From: Lonsdalea britannica | GTDB taxonomy: Bacteria > Pseudomonadota > Gammaproteobacteria > Enterobacterales > Enterobacteriaceae | DNA: 13,009 nucleotides | Assembly (NCBI RefSeq): GCF_946477055.1 | Contig: NZ_CAMKXG010000084.1 | Location: forward strand, 1-13,009 | Direction: 5' to 3' | In this document: positions 1 through 6,839 of the stretch, piece by piece | Layout of the letters: every line of letters starts with the position of its first letter | Numbering within the stretch: the stretch's first letter is position 1 | Notes under the pieces: generated by a model | What the model was told of the DNA's origin: nothing | The model's input: the letters and a program-made list of their open reading frames with translations, nothing else | The model's database searches: none | Translations under genes and position numbers: made by a program

Positions 1-1
1 C

Positions 2-193
2 CCAAAATTGTTATTTAAACCGGAAGGCTTCTTTTATGAGAATATCTTCATTTCTTATGGGAGAATAAAAAATATCACGTTATCTGAGGACGGTATTCTG
101 GTTATTTCCCTGGAGAAAAAACCGTTAAAAATCAGCGTCAGAGAATTGGATGATTTGGAAAGAATCTATCACTTTATGATTGAAAATCAATGA
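2..193 (+). CDS. yobD: YobD, DUF986 (UPF0266) inner-membrane protein, 3' end only
   Basis: The frame is open from base 2 and ends at TGA 191-193, giving the last 63 residues of a protein whose 5' end lies outside the window. The residues ([10 protein letters not shown], then NLSEDG-like ITLSEDGIL, then [12 protein letters not shown]) align throughout with my memory of the C-terminus of E. coli YobD, a roughly 152-residue membrane protein of unknown function. The TTG at base 8 is only an internal leucine codon and not a start. The hydrophobic N-terminal segments of the family are not in the window; what remains is the soluble tail. In E. coli yobD also lies directly upstream of mntP in the same orientation, which supports the call. 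No function is known. Confidence 0.88.
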   Translation, partial: PKLLFKPEGFFYENIFISYGRIKNITLSEDGILVISLEKKPLKISVRELDDLERIYHFMIENQ

Positions 194-394
194 ATTAAGA
201 TTATGCCAATAAATGAGAAATGACTGAAAGATAATCAGCGCCATCTCTACCGGTTATTATCCATGCAATTTATGCTGTCATTTATCTGAATTGTTTCATA
301 GATGTCAAAGGTGAAAATAATTATCAGTTGCGTTTGTTTTCCTCAATATATTTATTGTTGTTTAGCCCGGAAACAATATGTTAAGGTTGCGCGG
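194..394 (+). other. yobD-mntP intergenic DNA, AT-rich, probable mntP promoter region
   Basis: This AT-rich stretch should carry the promoter for the riboswitch-led mntP transcript. I could not choose one promoter with confidence. The best -10-like hexamer is AATAAT at 316-321, but it lacks a convincing -35. No MntR operator-like palindrome is evident. No coding frame of note was seen. Confidence 0.4.
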
Positions 395-557
395 TCATTT
401 GGGGAGTAGCCAATTCCTGACGCTCTTTTTATCAGGAATGTTCGTGTCAACATGCTCGTTTTTCTTAAAACGTGGTGCGAACGGCCAGACAGGCAGGCGA
501 GACCATATGCACGCGATCTATTATCTGGTTGGGGGATAGATAGCGTGATATGGAGAA
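395..557 (+). ncRNA. yybP-ykoY family Mn2+ riboswitch in the mntP leader
   Basis: The leader contains the hallmark blocks of the yybP-ykoY (Rfam RF00080) element in front of mntP: GGGGAGTAGCC at 401-411, a perfect 8-bp stem (ATTCCTGA 413-420 with TCAGGAAT 432-439), the conserved GTGTCAACATGCTCG at 444-458, GTGGTGCGAACGGCC at 472-486, and GGGGGATAGA...GCGTGATATGGAG at 531-555. All match the E. coli mntP leader as I recall it. The family binds Mn2+ between two loops and raises expression of manganese exporters when Mn2+ is high. The exact boundaries are estimated. Confidence 0.9.
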
Positions 558-580
558 ACGCCCCGCCGAGGCTATTTACA

Positions 581-1156
581 ATGAATCTATCAGCAACTTT
601 AATTCTTGCCTTTGGCATGTCCATGGATGCTTTCGCCGCTTCAATCGGTAAAGGCGCCGCCTTACACAAGCCTCGCTTCAGCGAAGCCATCCGTACCGGA
701 CTCATTTTCGGTCTCATAGAAGCCATTACGCCTTTGATCGGTTGGGGCCTCGGCTTTTACGCCAGTCGCTTCATCATCGAGTGGGATCACTGGGTCGCGT
801 TCAGCCTGTTGTTTATCCTAGGCGCACGCATGATTGTCGAAGGATTCAAAGGTGAAGACGCCTCGTCTCAATCTGGAAAAATCCGCAAACACGGTCTCTT
901 CACGTTAGTCTGCACCGCTATCGCCACCAGTCTCGACGCCATGGCGATAGGAGTGGGACTCGCTTTCTTGCAGGTCAATATTGTTCACACCGCGATGGTG
1001 ATTGGCTGCGCCACCATGATCATGGTGACCTTCGGGATGATGATCGGCCGGTACGTCGGACCGTTGCTCGGCAAAAAGGCCGAGATTATGGGAGGCGTGG
1101 TGTTGATTGGTATCGGCTGTAATATTCTCTACAGCCATCTGTCCAGCCTGGCCTGA
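581..1156 (+). CDS. mntP: Manganese efflux pump MntP
   Basis: Encodes 191 residues, close to the E. coli length of 188. MntP exports Mn2+ across the inner membrane and protects against manganese excess. It is built of two homologous three-helix halves, and the repeat is visible: [10 protein letters not shown] (residues 12-21, D16) and TSLDAMAIG (116-124, D119) carry the conserved membrane aspartates. The charged cytoplasmic loop spans about 88-105. The ATG at 581 was chosen because the protein then begins [16 protein letters not shown], as in E. coli (MNITATV...), and has GAGG at 568-571 nine bases upstream. The frame stays open upstream to an ATG at 452, but that part overlaps the riboswitch and is not protein-like. 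The GGAG at 552-555, which I recall lying next to the start in E. coli, is here 25 bases from the ATG. The gene is controlled by the Mn2+ riboswitch just upstream. Confidence 0.96.
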   Translation: MNLSATLILAFGMSMDAFAASIGKGAALHKPRFSEAIRTGLIFGLIEAITPLIGWGLGFYASRFIIEWDHWVAFSLLFILGARMIVEGFKGEDASSQSGKIRKHGLFTLVCTAIATSLDAMAIGVGLAFLQVNIVHTAMVIGCATMIMVTFGMMIGRYVGPLLGKKAEIMGGVVLIGIGCNILYSHLSSLA

Positions 1157-1158
1157 TA

Positions 1159-1199
1159 GATAAGGCAGGTGTAGCGACTCTTTCGCTCGCCTGCCTATC
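1159..1199. terminator. Hairpin between convergent mntP and rlmA
   Basis: GGCAGG at 1164-1169 pairs with CCTGCC at 1190-1195, and AGCG 1173-1176 with CGCT 1184-1187, giving a long interrupted stem. It fills most of the 51-base gap between two convergent genes. No T-tract follows on either strand, so it is a weak intrinsic terminator at best and may instead protect both 3' ends. Confidence 0.5.
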
Positions 1200-1207
1200 C
1201 ACTACCG

Positions 1208-2026
1208 CTACAACTTGCGGTGAGTGCGAATCAGAAAATCCGTTTCACATTCAAACAACGATTCTGCCATTAGTGATGCCATTACCTCCGGCGTCGCTTT
1301 CCACGCAAAAGGTGTCATCTGCAACAGTGCCGCGGCTTCCTCTCCCGTCAGCGATAAGGTGTAGCGAAGCGTTTCCGTGTTCTCCAGCTCAAATCCCACC
1401 AGCGTTTCTTCCTTCATCGGATGTAGTTTTACATCTCGATAAATGCGTTCTTTCAGCTGATATAAATGCCGTGGCCCTGGGGAGACCATCATCACCACAC
1501 CGCCCGGCTTCACGACGCGCTCCAGCTCTTTATCGTTACACGGGGCGTAGATCTTCAATACCGCATCTAATGAGTGCGCGTTGAACGGCAAACGCTGACT
1601 CGACGCAACGCAAAAATTCACCTGACGGTAGCGGCGAGCGGCACGTTGAATCGCGACTTTCGAGACATCTAAACCAAACACCTGTACGCCACCATCCGCC
1701 AGACACGATGACAATGCATCGGTGTAGTACCCTTCGCCACAGCCAATATCCAGCACCGACTCAACCTGCCCCGTCAGTTGGTTCGTCAGCGCATCGCAAA
1801 GATGATGACGTAGGGGCAAATAATGGCCTGCATCCAGAAAGGCGCGACGGGCTTGCATCATCTCCGCGTTGTCTCCGGGTTGTTTCGAGCGTTTGAACTG
1901 CACCGGGAGGAGGTTAACGTACCCTTCTTTCGCGCGATCGAAATGGTGCTGTCCGCAGGTCCAGCGGGAAGGTTCTGGTTGGAGGGGCTGATGGCATAGG
2001 GGACATTGATACGGCGCAGACGACAT
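1208..2026 (-). CDS. rlmA: 23S rRNA (guanine-745-N1)-methyltransferase RlmA
   Basis: Encodes 272 residues (E. coli 269). RlmA methylates N1 of G745 in hairpin 35 of 23S rRNA using S-adenosylmethionine. An N-terminal zinc finger is visible: C8, C11, C24 and H28 in CPLC and CGQHH. It is followed by the conserved [10 protein letters not shown] block (32-41) and the SAM-binding motif [12 protein letters not shown] (91-102). Further conserved stretches are [15 protein letters not shown] and [11 protein letters not shown]. The start at 2026 was chosen over an in-frame ATG at 2047 because it gives the family N-terminus ([11 protein letters not shown]) and has an AAAGGT-type ribosome site a few bases upstream. 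The gene lies downstream of cspC on the same strand but beyond the cspC terminator, so expression probably comes from leaky readthrough or an internal promoter. Confidence 0.96.
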   Translation of the reverse strand: MSSAPYQCPLCHQPLQPEPSRWTCGQHHFDRAKEGYVNLLPVQFKRSKQPGDNAEMMQARRAFLDAGHYLPLRHHLCDALTNQLTGQVESVLDIGCGEGYYTDALSSCLADGGVQVFGLDVSKVAIQRAARRYRQVNFCVASSQRLPFNAHSLDAVLKIYAPCNDKELERVVKPGGVVMMVSPGPRHLYQLKERIYRDVKLHPMKEETLVGFELENTETLRYTLSLTGEEAAALLQMTPFAWKATPEVMASLMAESLFECETDFLIRTHRKL

Positions 2027-2067
2027 CTTGTTACCTTTTTGTTGCATACTTCGGCTTACGACAAAAA

Positions 2068-2094
2068 CAAAAAACCCGCATCGAGGCGGGTTTT
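2068..2094 (-). terminator. Rho-independent terminator of the yobF-cspC operon
   Basis: CCCGC 2075-2079 pairs with GCGGG 2086-2090, extended by AAAA 2071-2074 against TTTT 2091-2094, with a 6-base loop. On the minus strand the stem is followed by a long T-rich tract (complement of the A-run at 2061-2074). It sits 20 bases past the cspC stop. Confidence 0.9.
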
Positions 2095-2113
2095 ATTACG
2101 CAGAATTTGTAAA

Positions 2114-2323
2114 TTACAGTGCAGTTACGTTTACTGCTGAAGGACCTTTCTGGCCATCCTGAATTTCAAACTCAACGTTCTGGCCTTCAGCCAGAGTTTT
2201 GAAGCCGTTACCCTGGATTGCAGAGAAATGTACGAATACATCTTTGCTGCCGTCAGCCGGAGTAATGAAGCCAAAACCTTTAGACTCGTTGAACCACTTA
2301 ACCTGACCTTTAATCTTTGCCAT
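2114..2323 (-). CDS. cspC: Cold-shock-family RNA chaperone CspC
   Basis: Encodes 69 residues, a single cold-shock domain (five-stranded OB fold). Both RNA-binding motifs are present: RNP1 as KGFGFITP (15-22) and RNP2 as VFVHFSAI (29-36). The protein is almost identical to E. coli CspC as I recall it, and starts [11 protein letters not shown]. CspE differs at several positions (MSKIKGNV, QTNGFK). CspC is not itself strongly cold-induced. It acts as an RNA chaperone and antiterminator and stabilises stress mRNAs such as rpoS. The frame runs upstream to 2434, but the start at 2323 fits the family and is preceded by AAAGGA seven bases away. It follows yobF by 22 bases, and a strong terminator lies just downstream. 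Confidence 0.97.
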   Translation of the reverse strand: MAKIKGQVKWFNESKGFGFITPADGSKDVFVHFSAIQGNGFKTLAEGQNVEFEIQDGQKGPSAVNVTAL

Positions 2324-2345
2324 TTCAATATTTCCTTTAAACGTT

Positions 2346-2480
2346 CTAGACCGCCCGAGGGCGTTGTACAGATAAACTTGAGTCGTTGCTGCTAGAGGCA
2401 CCAAAGTAAGGATCGACAGAGAAGTGGTATTCAACGTGAACGTTAGTACTCAAGACTTCTTTACGGAAAATGCCATTCAT
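2346..2480 (-). CDS. yobF: YobF, small stress-associated protein (DUF2527)
   Basis: Encodes 44 residues, too short for ordinary ORF calls. The translation starts [18 protein letters not shown] and continues with [14 protein letters not shown]. It aligns without gaps to E. coli YobF ([20 protein letters not shown]...) over about the first 32 residues and then diverges. E. coli YobF (47 residues) is a small stress-induced protein of unknown mechanism cotranscribed with cspC, and the same arrangement is seen here: the yobF TAG lies 22 bases before the cspC ATG. GAGG lies 13 bases upstream of the chosen ATG, a rather long spacing. An in-frame ATG eight codons upstream (2504) is less likely, because the predicted transcription start (about 2506) would leave it essentially leaderless and because the family begins at M-x-GIF. 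Confidence 0.9.
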   Translation of the reverse strand: MNGIFRKEVLSTNVHVEYHFSVDPYFGASSSNDSSLSVQRPRAV

Positions 2481-2512
2481 ATACAGAACTGAACCTCGTT
2501 TCATCCAAATGC

Positions 2513-2541
2513 GTTATCACATACTCTGTGATCCTTGGCAA
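2513..2541 (-). promoter_or_regulatory. Candidate sigma-70 promoter for yobF-cspC with internal palindrome
   Basis: On the minus strand TTGCCA (2541-2536) and GATAAC (2518-2513) are separated by 17 bases, matching the consensus at 5/6 and 4/6 positions. Transcription would start near 2506, giving a short leader to yobF at 2480. The spacer is largely occupied by the inverted repeat ATCACA-N5-TGTGAT (2516-2532), an operator-like arrangement. This is pattern recognition only. Confidence 0.5.
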
Positions 2542-3172
2542 GCCATTTTTTACCAATGACCGGCATGACGCACAAATTCGTATATTTCATGCTTTATTCG
2601 CATATCTATTTCTAATAGCTGGCATTATTAGTGCGCAGTTTGATGATAAAAATGAATACGCGGAATAACCTTACTTTGGCTAACATTATTATGGCACCCT
2701 ACCGTGAGGTCGCCACCATCCTGATTAATTAATTTTTTATTATTGGGAAAGACCACAAAATGTGATTGAACATGAAAACATCAGCCACGAAAAGCGCTAA
2801 CACTCAGCCTCTGGTTTTTAATTCATCCCCCCACTTCCTTGTCTGCTTATATACGCGACTCCATCTCACACCTGATGCCCTCGATGTCTTTTGAGGCCAA
2901 CATTCTCGCATTTCGATAACGAGCTATAAAAGCCCGTGTCATTAGATTCGTGAGTTTCATGACGCTGACGGCGATGACGTCTTGTTGTGGGGTCAGGGGC
3001 CAATGACTGACTTCTGCATCCGAGGCTATCGGCTCACCACAACCACACAAAGATTGTAACATTTTACGATATTCATTAATCTTGCGCTAACCTCATATCG
3101 GATGCCGATGCCCTCTGCGACGAGCGCTTTGGTCGGGTTTGCTGACCGACGATGGTTCAGAATTTGAAGAGA
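2542..3172. other. Junction DNA with no convincing gene
   Basis: About 630 bp between the yobF promoter and the sit promoter. The part from 2580 to 2850 is clearly AT-rich and holds only very short frames, such as a 13-codon frame from the ATG at 2691. A 71-codon minus-strand frame at 2847-3062 has no ribosome site (its ATG is preceded by TCGTAAA), and I recognise no family in it. Near the right end are two small inverted repeats: ATCGG 3097-3101 with CCGAT 3105-3109, and GTCGG 3132-3136 with CCGAC 3146-3150. It separates two gene blocks that are far apart in E. coli, so it is a plausible rearrangement scar. I found no RNA gene that I could support. Confidence 0.5.
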
Positions 3173-3201
3173 TTGACACCTTTCGGGGAGCATCATACCA
3201 T
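3173..3201 (+). promoter_or_regulatory. Sigma-70 promoter of sitABCD
   Basis: A perfect -35 TTGACA (3173-3178) and a -10 TACCAT (3196-3201, 4/6) are spaced by exactly 17 bases. The predicted start, near 3208, falls at the left edge of the Fur box. Confidence 0.75.
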
Positions 3202-3206
3202 CCATT

Positions 3207-3227
3207 AAATGATAACAATTATCATTT
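3207..3227 (+). promoter_or_regulatory. Fur box controlling sitABCD
   Basis: A near-perfect 9-3-9 inverted repeat with core TGATAACAATTATCA. It matches the 7-1-7 Fur consensus (TGATAAT-N-ATTATCA) at 13 of 14 specified positions. It covers the predicted transcription start, so iron-loaded Fur should block initiation, as known for sit/yfe operons. No MntR-type operator is evident nearby. Confidence 0.88.
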
Positions 3228-3258
3228 AAACAATTAAGTCAGCCTCTGAGGATCTCGA

Positions 3259-4170
3259 ATGAAGCCGTTCCGAAACTGTCTTGCCTTCTCGTCTCATGCC
3301 CTCATCGGGATATTTTTCAGTGTATTCACCTTAGCCCCCGCGCACGCGGCGGAGAAATTTCGTGTCGTCACAACCTCTACGATTATTCAGGATATGGCCC
3401 AAAACGTGGCTGGCGATGCCGCTACGGTGGTTTCCATCGCTAAGGCGGGCGCGGATATCCACGATTATCAACCGACACCGAGAGACATCGTCAAAACCCA
3501 GTCGGCTCAGCTAATTTTGTGGAACGGGATGAATCTGGAGCGTTGGTTCACACGCTTTTTCGAGAACATCAAAAACGTGCCTGCCGTGGTGGTAACTGAA
3601 GGCATCACACCTCTCCCCATCAGAGAAGGCGCCTACAACGGCAATCCGAATCCTCACGCCTGGATGTCTCCTTCCAACGCACTGATTTATGTTGAGAATA
3701 TCCGACAAGGGCTGGTGAAGTACGATCCCACCCATGCCGCGATTTATAACGAGAACGCCCGCGTCTATGCCGAAAAAATCAAAGCCATTGACGCCCCGCT
3801 GCGCGAACGACTCGCTCGCATTCCCGAGGATCAACGCTGGTTGGTGACCAGCGAAGGTGCGTTTAGCTACCTCGCCAAAGATTATCAGCTGGGAGAGATT
3901 TACCTGTGGCCCATCAATGCCGATGAACAAGGCTCGCCGCAACAGGTCCGCCGGGTTATTGATCAGGTTCGTCAGAAGCACATTCCGGTGATTTTCAGCG
4001 AAAGCACCGTGTCCGATAAGCCCGCACGTCAGGTCAGTAAGGAAACCGGGGCCAGATATGGCGGTGTTCTGTATGTCGACTCCCTGTCTACGCCGGACGG
4101 CCCTGTGCCCAGTTATCTGGATCTGCTTCGCGTTACGGTGGATACCATAGCGAAAGGATTCGAACGATGA
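3259..4170 (+). CDS. sitA: SitA/YfeA, periplasmic Mn2+/Fe2+-binding protein
   Basis: Encodes 303 residues. This is the cluster A-I (ZnuA/PsaA-like) substrate-binding protein of the Mn2+/Fe2+ ABC importer. A Sec signal peptide is visible: positive N-terminus (MKPFRNC), hydrophobic core, and an AHA cleavage motif ending near residue 30. The expected four metal ligands are present: H68 ([10 protein letters not shown]), H133 (NPHAWMSP), E199 ([10 protein letters not shown]) and D274 (YVDSLS). This set (two His, Glu, Asp) is typical of Mn/Fe proteins, and no His-rich zinc loop is seen. GAGG at 3248-3251 lies seven bases before the ATG. The stop overlaps the sitB start as ATGA, so the two are translationally coupled. 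Yersinia YfeA appears closer than Salmonella SitA, and either name fits. Expression should be Fur-repressed. Confidence 0.95.
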   Translation: MKPFRNCLAFSSHALIGIFFSVFTLAPAHAAEKFRVVTTSTIIQDMAQNVAGDAATVVSIAKAGADIHDYQPTPRDIVKTQSAQLILWNGMNLERWFTRFFENIKNVPAVVVTEGITPLPIREGAYNGNPNPHAWMSPSNALIYVENIRQGLVKYDPTHAAIYNENARVYAEKIKAIDAPLRERLARIPEDQRWLVTSEGAFSYLAKDYQLGEIYLWPINADEQGSPQQVRRVIDQVRQKHIPVIFSESTVSDKPARQVSKETGARYGGVLYVDSLSTPDGPVPSYLDLLRVTVDTIAKGFER

Positions 4171-5072
4171 GCCGATCAGCCGCAGCAGCGCTCGGTCCGC
4201 TGTCATTGGACGTACAGTCAGTTTCCGTCACCTATAACAACGGCCATCAGGCCATCCATGATGCCTCTTTTTCGTTGACCGACGGCACAATTTGCGCGCT
4301 GGTCGGCGTCAACGGCAGCGGCAAATCCACGCTGTTCAAAAGCATTATGGGGCTGGTGAAACCCACCAGCGGCGCGGTACAGCTGAATCAGCAACCTATC
4401 TCTGTCGCCCTGAAACAAAACCTGGTCGCCTATGTACCGCAAACCGAAGAGGTCGACTGGAATTTCCCAGTGCGCGTTTCCGACGTCGTCATGATGGGAC
4501 GTTACGGCAAGATGAACTTCCTGCGGATACCGGGGGCGAAAGATAAAGCCCTCGTCGCGGAAGCGCTGGAGCGCGTCGGGCTGTCCGCTCTGCGAGATCG
4601 CCAAATCGGCGAGCTGTCCGGCGGACAGAAAAAACGTGTTTTCCTCGCGAGAGCGTTGGCTCAACAGGGCCGCGTTTTATTGTTGGACGAACCGTTTACC
4701 GGCGTGGATGTTAAAACAGAAAATGCCATCGTCGACCTGCTACGCGCCCTTCGGGCTGAAGGACATCTCATCCTCGTCGCCACCCACAATCTCGGTAGCG
4801 TGCCGGAGTTCTGCGACCACGTCATTTTGGTCAACCGCACAGTGCTTGCCGCCGGCCCCACTCACAGTACCTTCACCCAGTCTAATCTGGAGAAAACCTT
4901 CGGCGGCGTACTTCGCCACATCAATTTGGGGGGAACCCACCTGCACGATGATGACGATAGTCGCTGTGTCACGGTACTGACGGATGATGAGCGCCCGGCC
5001 GTATTCTATGGCTCCACGAAAAGCGATCCGCCGACGTTCAGCCAGTTGCCGGGGGAGAAAAAAACGCCATGA
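4167..5072 (+). CDS. sitB: SitB/YfeB, ATP-binding protein of the Mn2+/Fe2+ importer
   Basis: Encodes 301 residues. It is the cytoplasmic ATPase of the SitABCD transporter. All ABC motifs are intact: Walker [10 protein letters not shown] (47-55), Q-loop in [13 protein letters not shown] (89-101), signature LSGGQ (150-154), Walker B LLLDEP (171-176), D-loop GVD, and switch histidine H207 in ATHN. After the ATPase core (to about 250) there is a C-terminal extension of roughly 50 residues beginning [10 protein letters not shown] (255-264), rich in His and Asp. Yersinia YfeB, as I recall it, has a comparable tail, so this is a family trait rather than a fusion. The start overlaps the sitA stop by ATGA, and its own stop overlaps the sitC start in the same way. 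Confidence 0.95.
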   Translation: MSRSAAAALGPLSLDVQSVSVTYNNGHQAIHDASFSLTDGTICALVGVNGSGKSTLFKSIMGLVKPTSGAVQLNQQPISVALKQNLVAYVPQTEEVDWNFPVRVSDVVMMGRYGKMNFLRIPGAKDKALVAEALERVGLSALRDRQIGELSGGQKKRVFLARALAQQGRVLLLDEPFTGVDVKTENAIVDLLRALRAEGHLILVATHNLGSVPEFCDHVILVNRTVLAAGPTHSTFTQSNLEKTFGGVLRHINLGGTHLHDDDDSRCVTVLTDDERPAVFYGSTKSDPPTFSQLPGEKKTP

Positions 5073-5929
5073 GCGAATTACTCCTTCCCTTTAGCTACGA
5101 CTATATGCTGAAAGCCATCTGGGTCAGTGGCATGGTCGGTGCCGTCTGCGCATTTCTTTCCGCCTATCTGATGCTGAAGGGCTGGTCTTTAATGGGCGAT
5201 GCACTGTCACATTCGGTCGTTCCCGGCGTCGCCGGCGCCTATGCGTTGGGCTTGCCTTATGCCGCTGGCGCATTTTTCAGCGGGATGCTGGCCGCGTTGG
5301 CTATGACATTTGTCAAACACCTGACACGCCTGAAAGAAGACGCCATCATTGGCTTTATCTTTTCGACCTTCTTCGCCGTCGGACTGCTGATCATTTCGCT
5401 GAACCCAACATCCATCAACGTGCAGTCGATTATCTTCGGCAATATTCTCGGTATCGCCGATGAAGACGTCCTGCAAGTGCTGGTCATCATCACTATCACC
5501 TTCATTATCTTGTGCCTGCGTTGGAAGGATTTGCTGGCCGTGTTTTTCGACGAAAACCATGCCAGCTCGATCGGTCTGTCGCCGATGAGGCTGAAAATAT
5601 TGTTCTTTACCCTGTTGAGCGCCTGTACCGTCGCGGCGCTACAAACCGTCGGCGCGATTTTGGTGATCGCGATGGTGATTACGCCGGGCGCGACGGCCTA
5701 TCTGCTGACCGACCGGTTTGGTTACCTGATTTTGATCTCTATCGCGGTGGGCACGCTGACCAGTGCGATAGGCGCTTATGTCAGTTTCTTCCTCGACGGC
5801 GCCACCGGCGGCATCATTGTCACGCTACAAACGCTGGTGTTCCTGATCGCCTTTGTGTTTGCGCCGAAACATGGTCTGCTGGCCGCGCGTCGCCAACGGC
5901 GGCAGGCCAGCCGGGGAGAGCACGTATGA
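5069..5929 (+). CDS. sitC: SitC/YfeC, first permease subunit of the Mn2+/Fe2+ importer
   Basis: Encodes 286 residues of a polytopic inner-membrane protein of the ABC-3 permease family (PF00950). Many hydrophobic helices are evident from residue 14 onward. The family-typical block [20 protein letters not shown] (34-53) is near the N-terminus, and a late block includes [20 protein letters not shown]. It forms the membrane channel together with SitD. Their matching N-terminal blocks show that they are duplicated paralogues (compare [20 protein letters not shown] in SitD). The C-terminus is short, basic and Arg-rich (AARRQRRQ). ATGA overlaps on both sides (with sitB at 5069-5072 and sitD at 5926-5929) keep subunit synthesis coupled. 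Confidence 0.95.
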   Translation: MSELLLPFSYDYMLKAIWVSGMVGAVCAFLSAYLMLKGWSLMGDALSHSVVPGVAGAYALGLPYAAGAFFSGMLAALAMTFVKHLTRLKEDAIIGFIFSTFFAVGLLIISLNPTSINVQSIIFGNILGIADEDVLQVLVIITITFIILCLRWKDLLAVFFDENHASSIGLSPMRLKILFFTLLSACTVAALQTVGAILVIAMVITPGATAYLLTDRFGYLILISIAVGTLTSAIGAYVSFFLDGATGGIIVTLQTLVFLIAFVFAPKHGLLAARRQRRQASRGEHV

Positions 5930-6765
5930 GTTTGCTTCACTGGATTATCGACCCACTGAGTTACCCCTTCATGCAACGTGCCCTATTGGCTGCGGTGATC
6001 ACCGGCGCCGTTTGCGCGGTGCTGTCCTGTTATTTGGTGCTAAAGGGCTGGTCGCTGATGGGAGATGCGATTTCCCACGCCGTGCTGCCGGGGATTGTGC
6101 TGGCCTTTTCGCTCGGCATTCCACTGGCCATAGGCGCGTTCGCCTCAGGCCTGTTTTGCGCGGTCGCCACCGGGTATGTAAAAACCCACTGCCGGGTGAA
6201 AGAGGATACCGTCATGGGGATTATTTTCTCCGGTATGTTCGCGCTGGGACTGGTGATGTTTGCCCGCGTCGACAGCGACCAGCATCTCTCTCACATCCTG
6301 TTTGGCAACGTGCTGGGGATTTCATCGGATGATCTGTGGCAAATCGCCATTATCGCTGCCGTCACACTATCCATCGTGCTGCTGCGCCGCCGGGACTTCA
6401 TGTTGTACTGCTTCGACCCTAACCACGCCCGAGTGATAGGACTGCCGGTAACCTGGCTGCACTATGGGCTGTTATGCCTGCTGTCGCTGACTATCGTCGC
6501 CTCATTGCAGGCCGTTGGCGTCATTCTGGTCATCGCTATGCTGATCGCTCCCGGCATCATCGCTTATATGATCTGCAAAACGTTTGACCGCATGCTGCTC
6601 GTCGCCACGGCCGTATCGGTTTTATCGTGCGTTTCAGGCACGCTGGTCAGTTTTTATATCGATGGCGCGACCGGTCCTTGTATCGTCATTATTCAGGCAT
6701 GTTTGTTTGCTGCCGCATTGAGTTACCACCAAATACGTTCTCGCCGCCCGCGCGTCAGCGCCTAA
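5926..6765 (+). CDS. sitD: SitD/YfeD, second permease subunit of the Mn2+/Fe2+ importer
   Basis: Encodes 279 residues, an ABC-3 family polytopic membrane protein and the partner of SitC. The key block [20 protein letters not shown] lies at 37-56, and a late block VGVILVIAMLIAPGIIAYMI mirrors that of SitC. The frame is open far upstream (to 5512) only because it overlaps sitC. The true start is the ATG at 5926, which gives the family N-terminus [20 protein letters not shown], forms an ATGA overlap with the sitC stop, and has GGGGAGAG at 5913-5920 upstream. It is the last gene of the operon; a long-stem hairpin follows 15 bases after the stop. Confidence 0.95.
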   Translation: MSLLHWIIDPLSYPFMQRALLAAVITGAVCAVLSCYLVLKGWSLMGDAISHAVLPGIVLAFSLGIPLAIGAFASGLFCAVATGYVKTHCRVKEDTVMGIIFSGMFALGLVMFARVDSDQHLSHILFGNVLGISSDDLWQIAIIAAVTLSIVLLRRRDFMLYCFDPNHARVIGLPVTWLHYGLLCLLSLTIVASLQAVGVILVIAMLIAPGIIAYMICKTFDRMLLVATAVSVLSCVSGTLVSFYIDGATGPCIVIIQACLFAAALSYHQIRSRRPRVSA

Positions 6766-6780
6766 TCGCACAAATTCAGA

Positions 6781-6839
6781 CCGCCGACCGTGACAAGAGA
6801 TTGCGGTTGGCGGTATGGTAAGTCCTACGCTTCTTTTTT
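6781..6839 (+). terminator. Hairpin after sitABCD
   Basis: A 10-bp stem (CCGCCGACCG 6781-6790 with CGGTTGGCGG 6804-6813, one G-T pair) with a 13-base loop ends the operon. The T-run (TTCTTTTTT, 6831-6839) starts only 17 bases beyond the stem, so classic intrinsic termination is uncertain. mRNA 3'-end protection is an alternative. Confidence 0.55.

Noticed and set aside
2324..2434. N-terminal extension of CspC
   Set aside because: CspC proteins are 69 residues. The upstream part overlaps yobF in another frame, and a good ribosome site precedes 2323.
2516..2532. ATCACA-N5-TGTGAT as a CRP site
   Set aside because: CRP binds TGTGA-N6-TCACA. Here the half-sites point the opposite way and the spacing differs.
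2847..3062. 71-codon minus-strand frame as a protein gene
   Set aside because: No ribosome site before its ATG, no family recognised in the residues, and it sits in otherwise gene-free DNA. Kept only as part of the junction region.
2542..3172. CRISPR array, tRNA, attachment site or intact insertion sequence in the junction
   Set aside because: No regularly spaced repeats, no tRNA-like cloverleaf sequence, no long terminal inverted repeats and no full transposase frame were seen.
3511..4206. 231-codon minus-strand frame opposite sitA
   Set aside because: Antisense shadow of sitA; no recognisable domains and no ribosome site.
5512..5925. N-terminal extension of SitD (frame open from 5512)
   Set aside because: This part lies inside sitC in another frame, does not look like a membrane protein, and the ATGA-coupled start at 5926 gives the family N-terminus.
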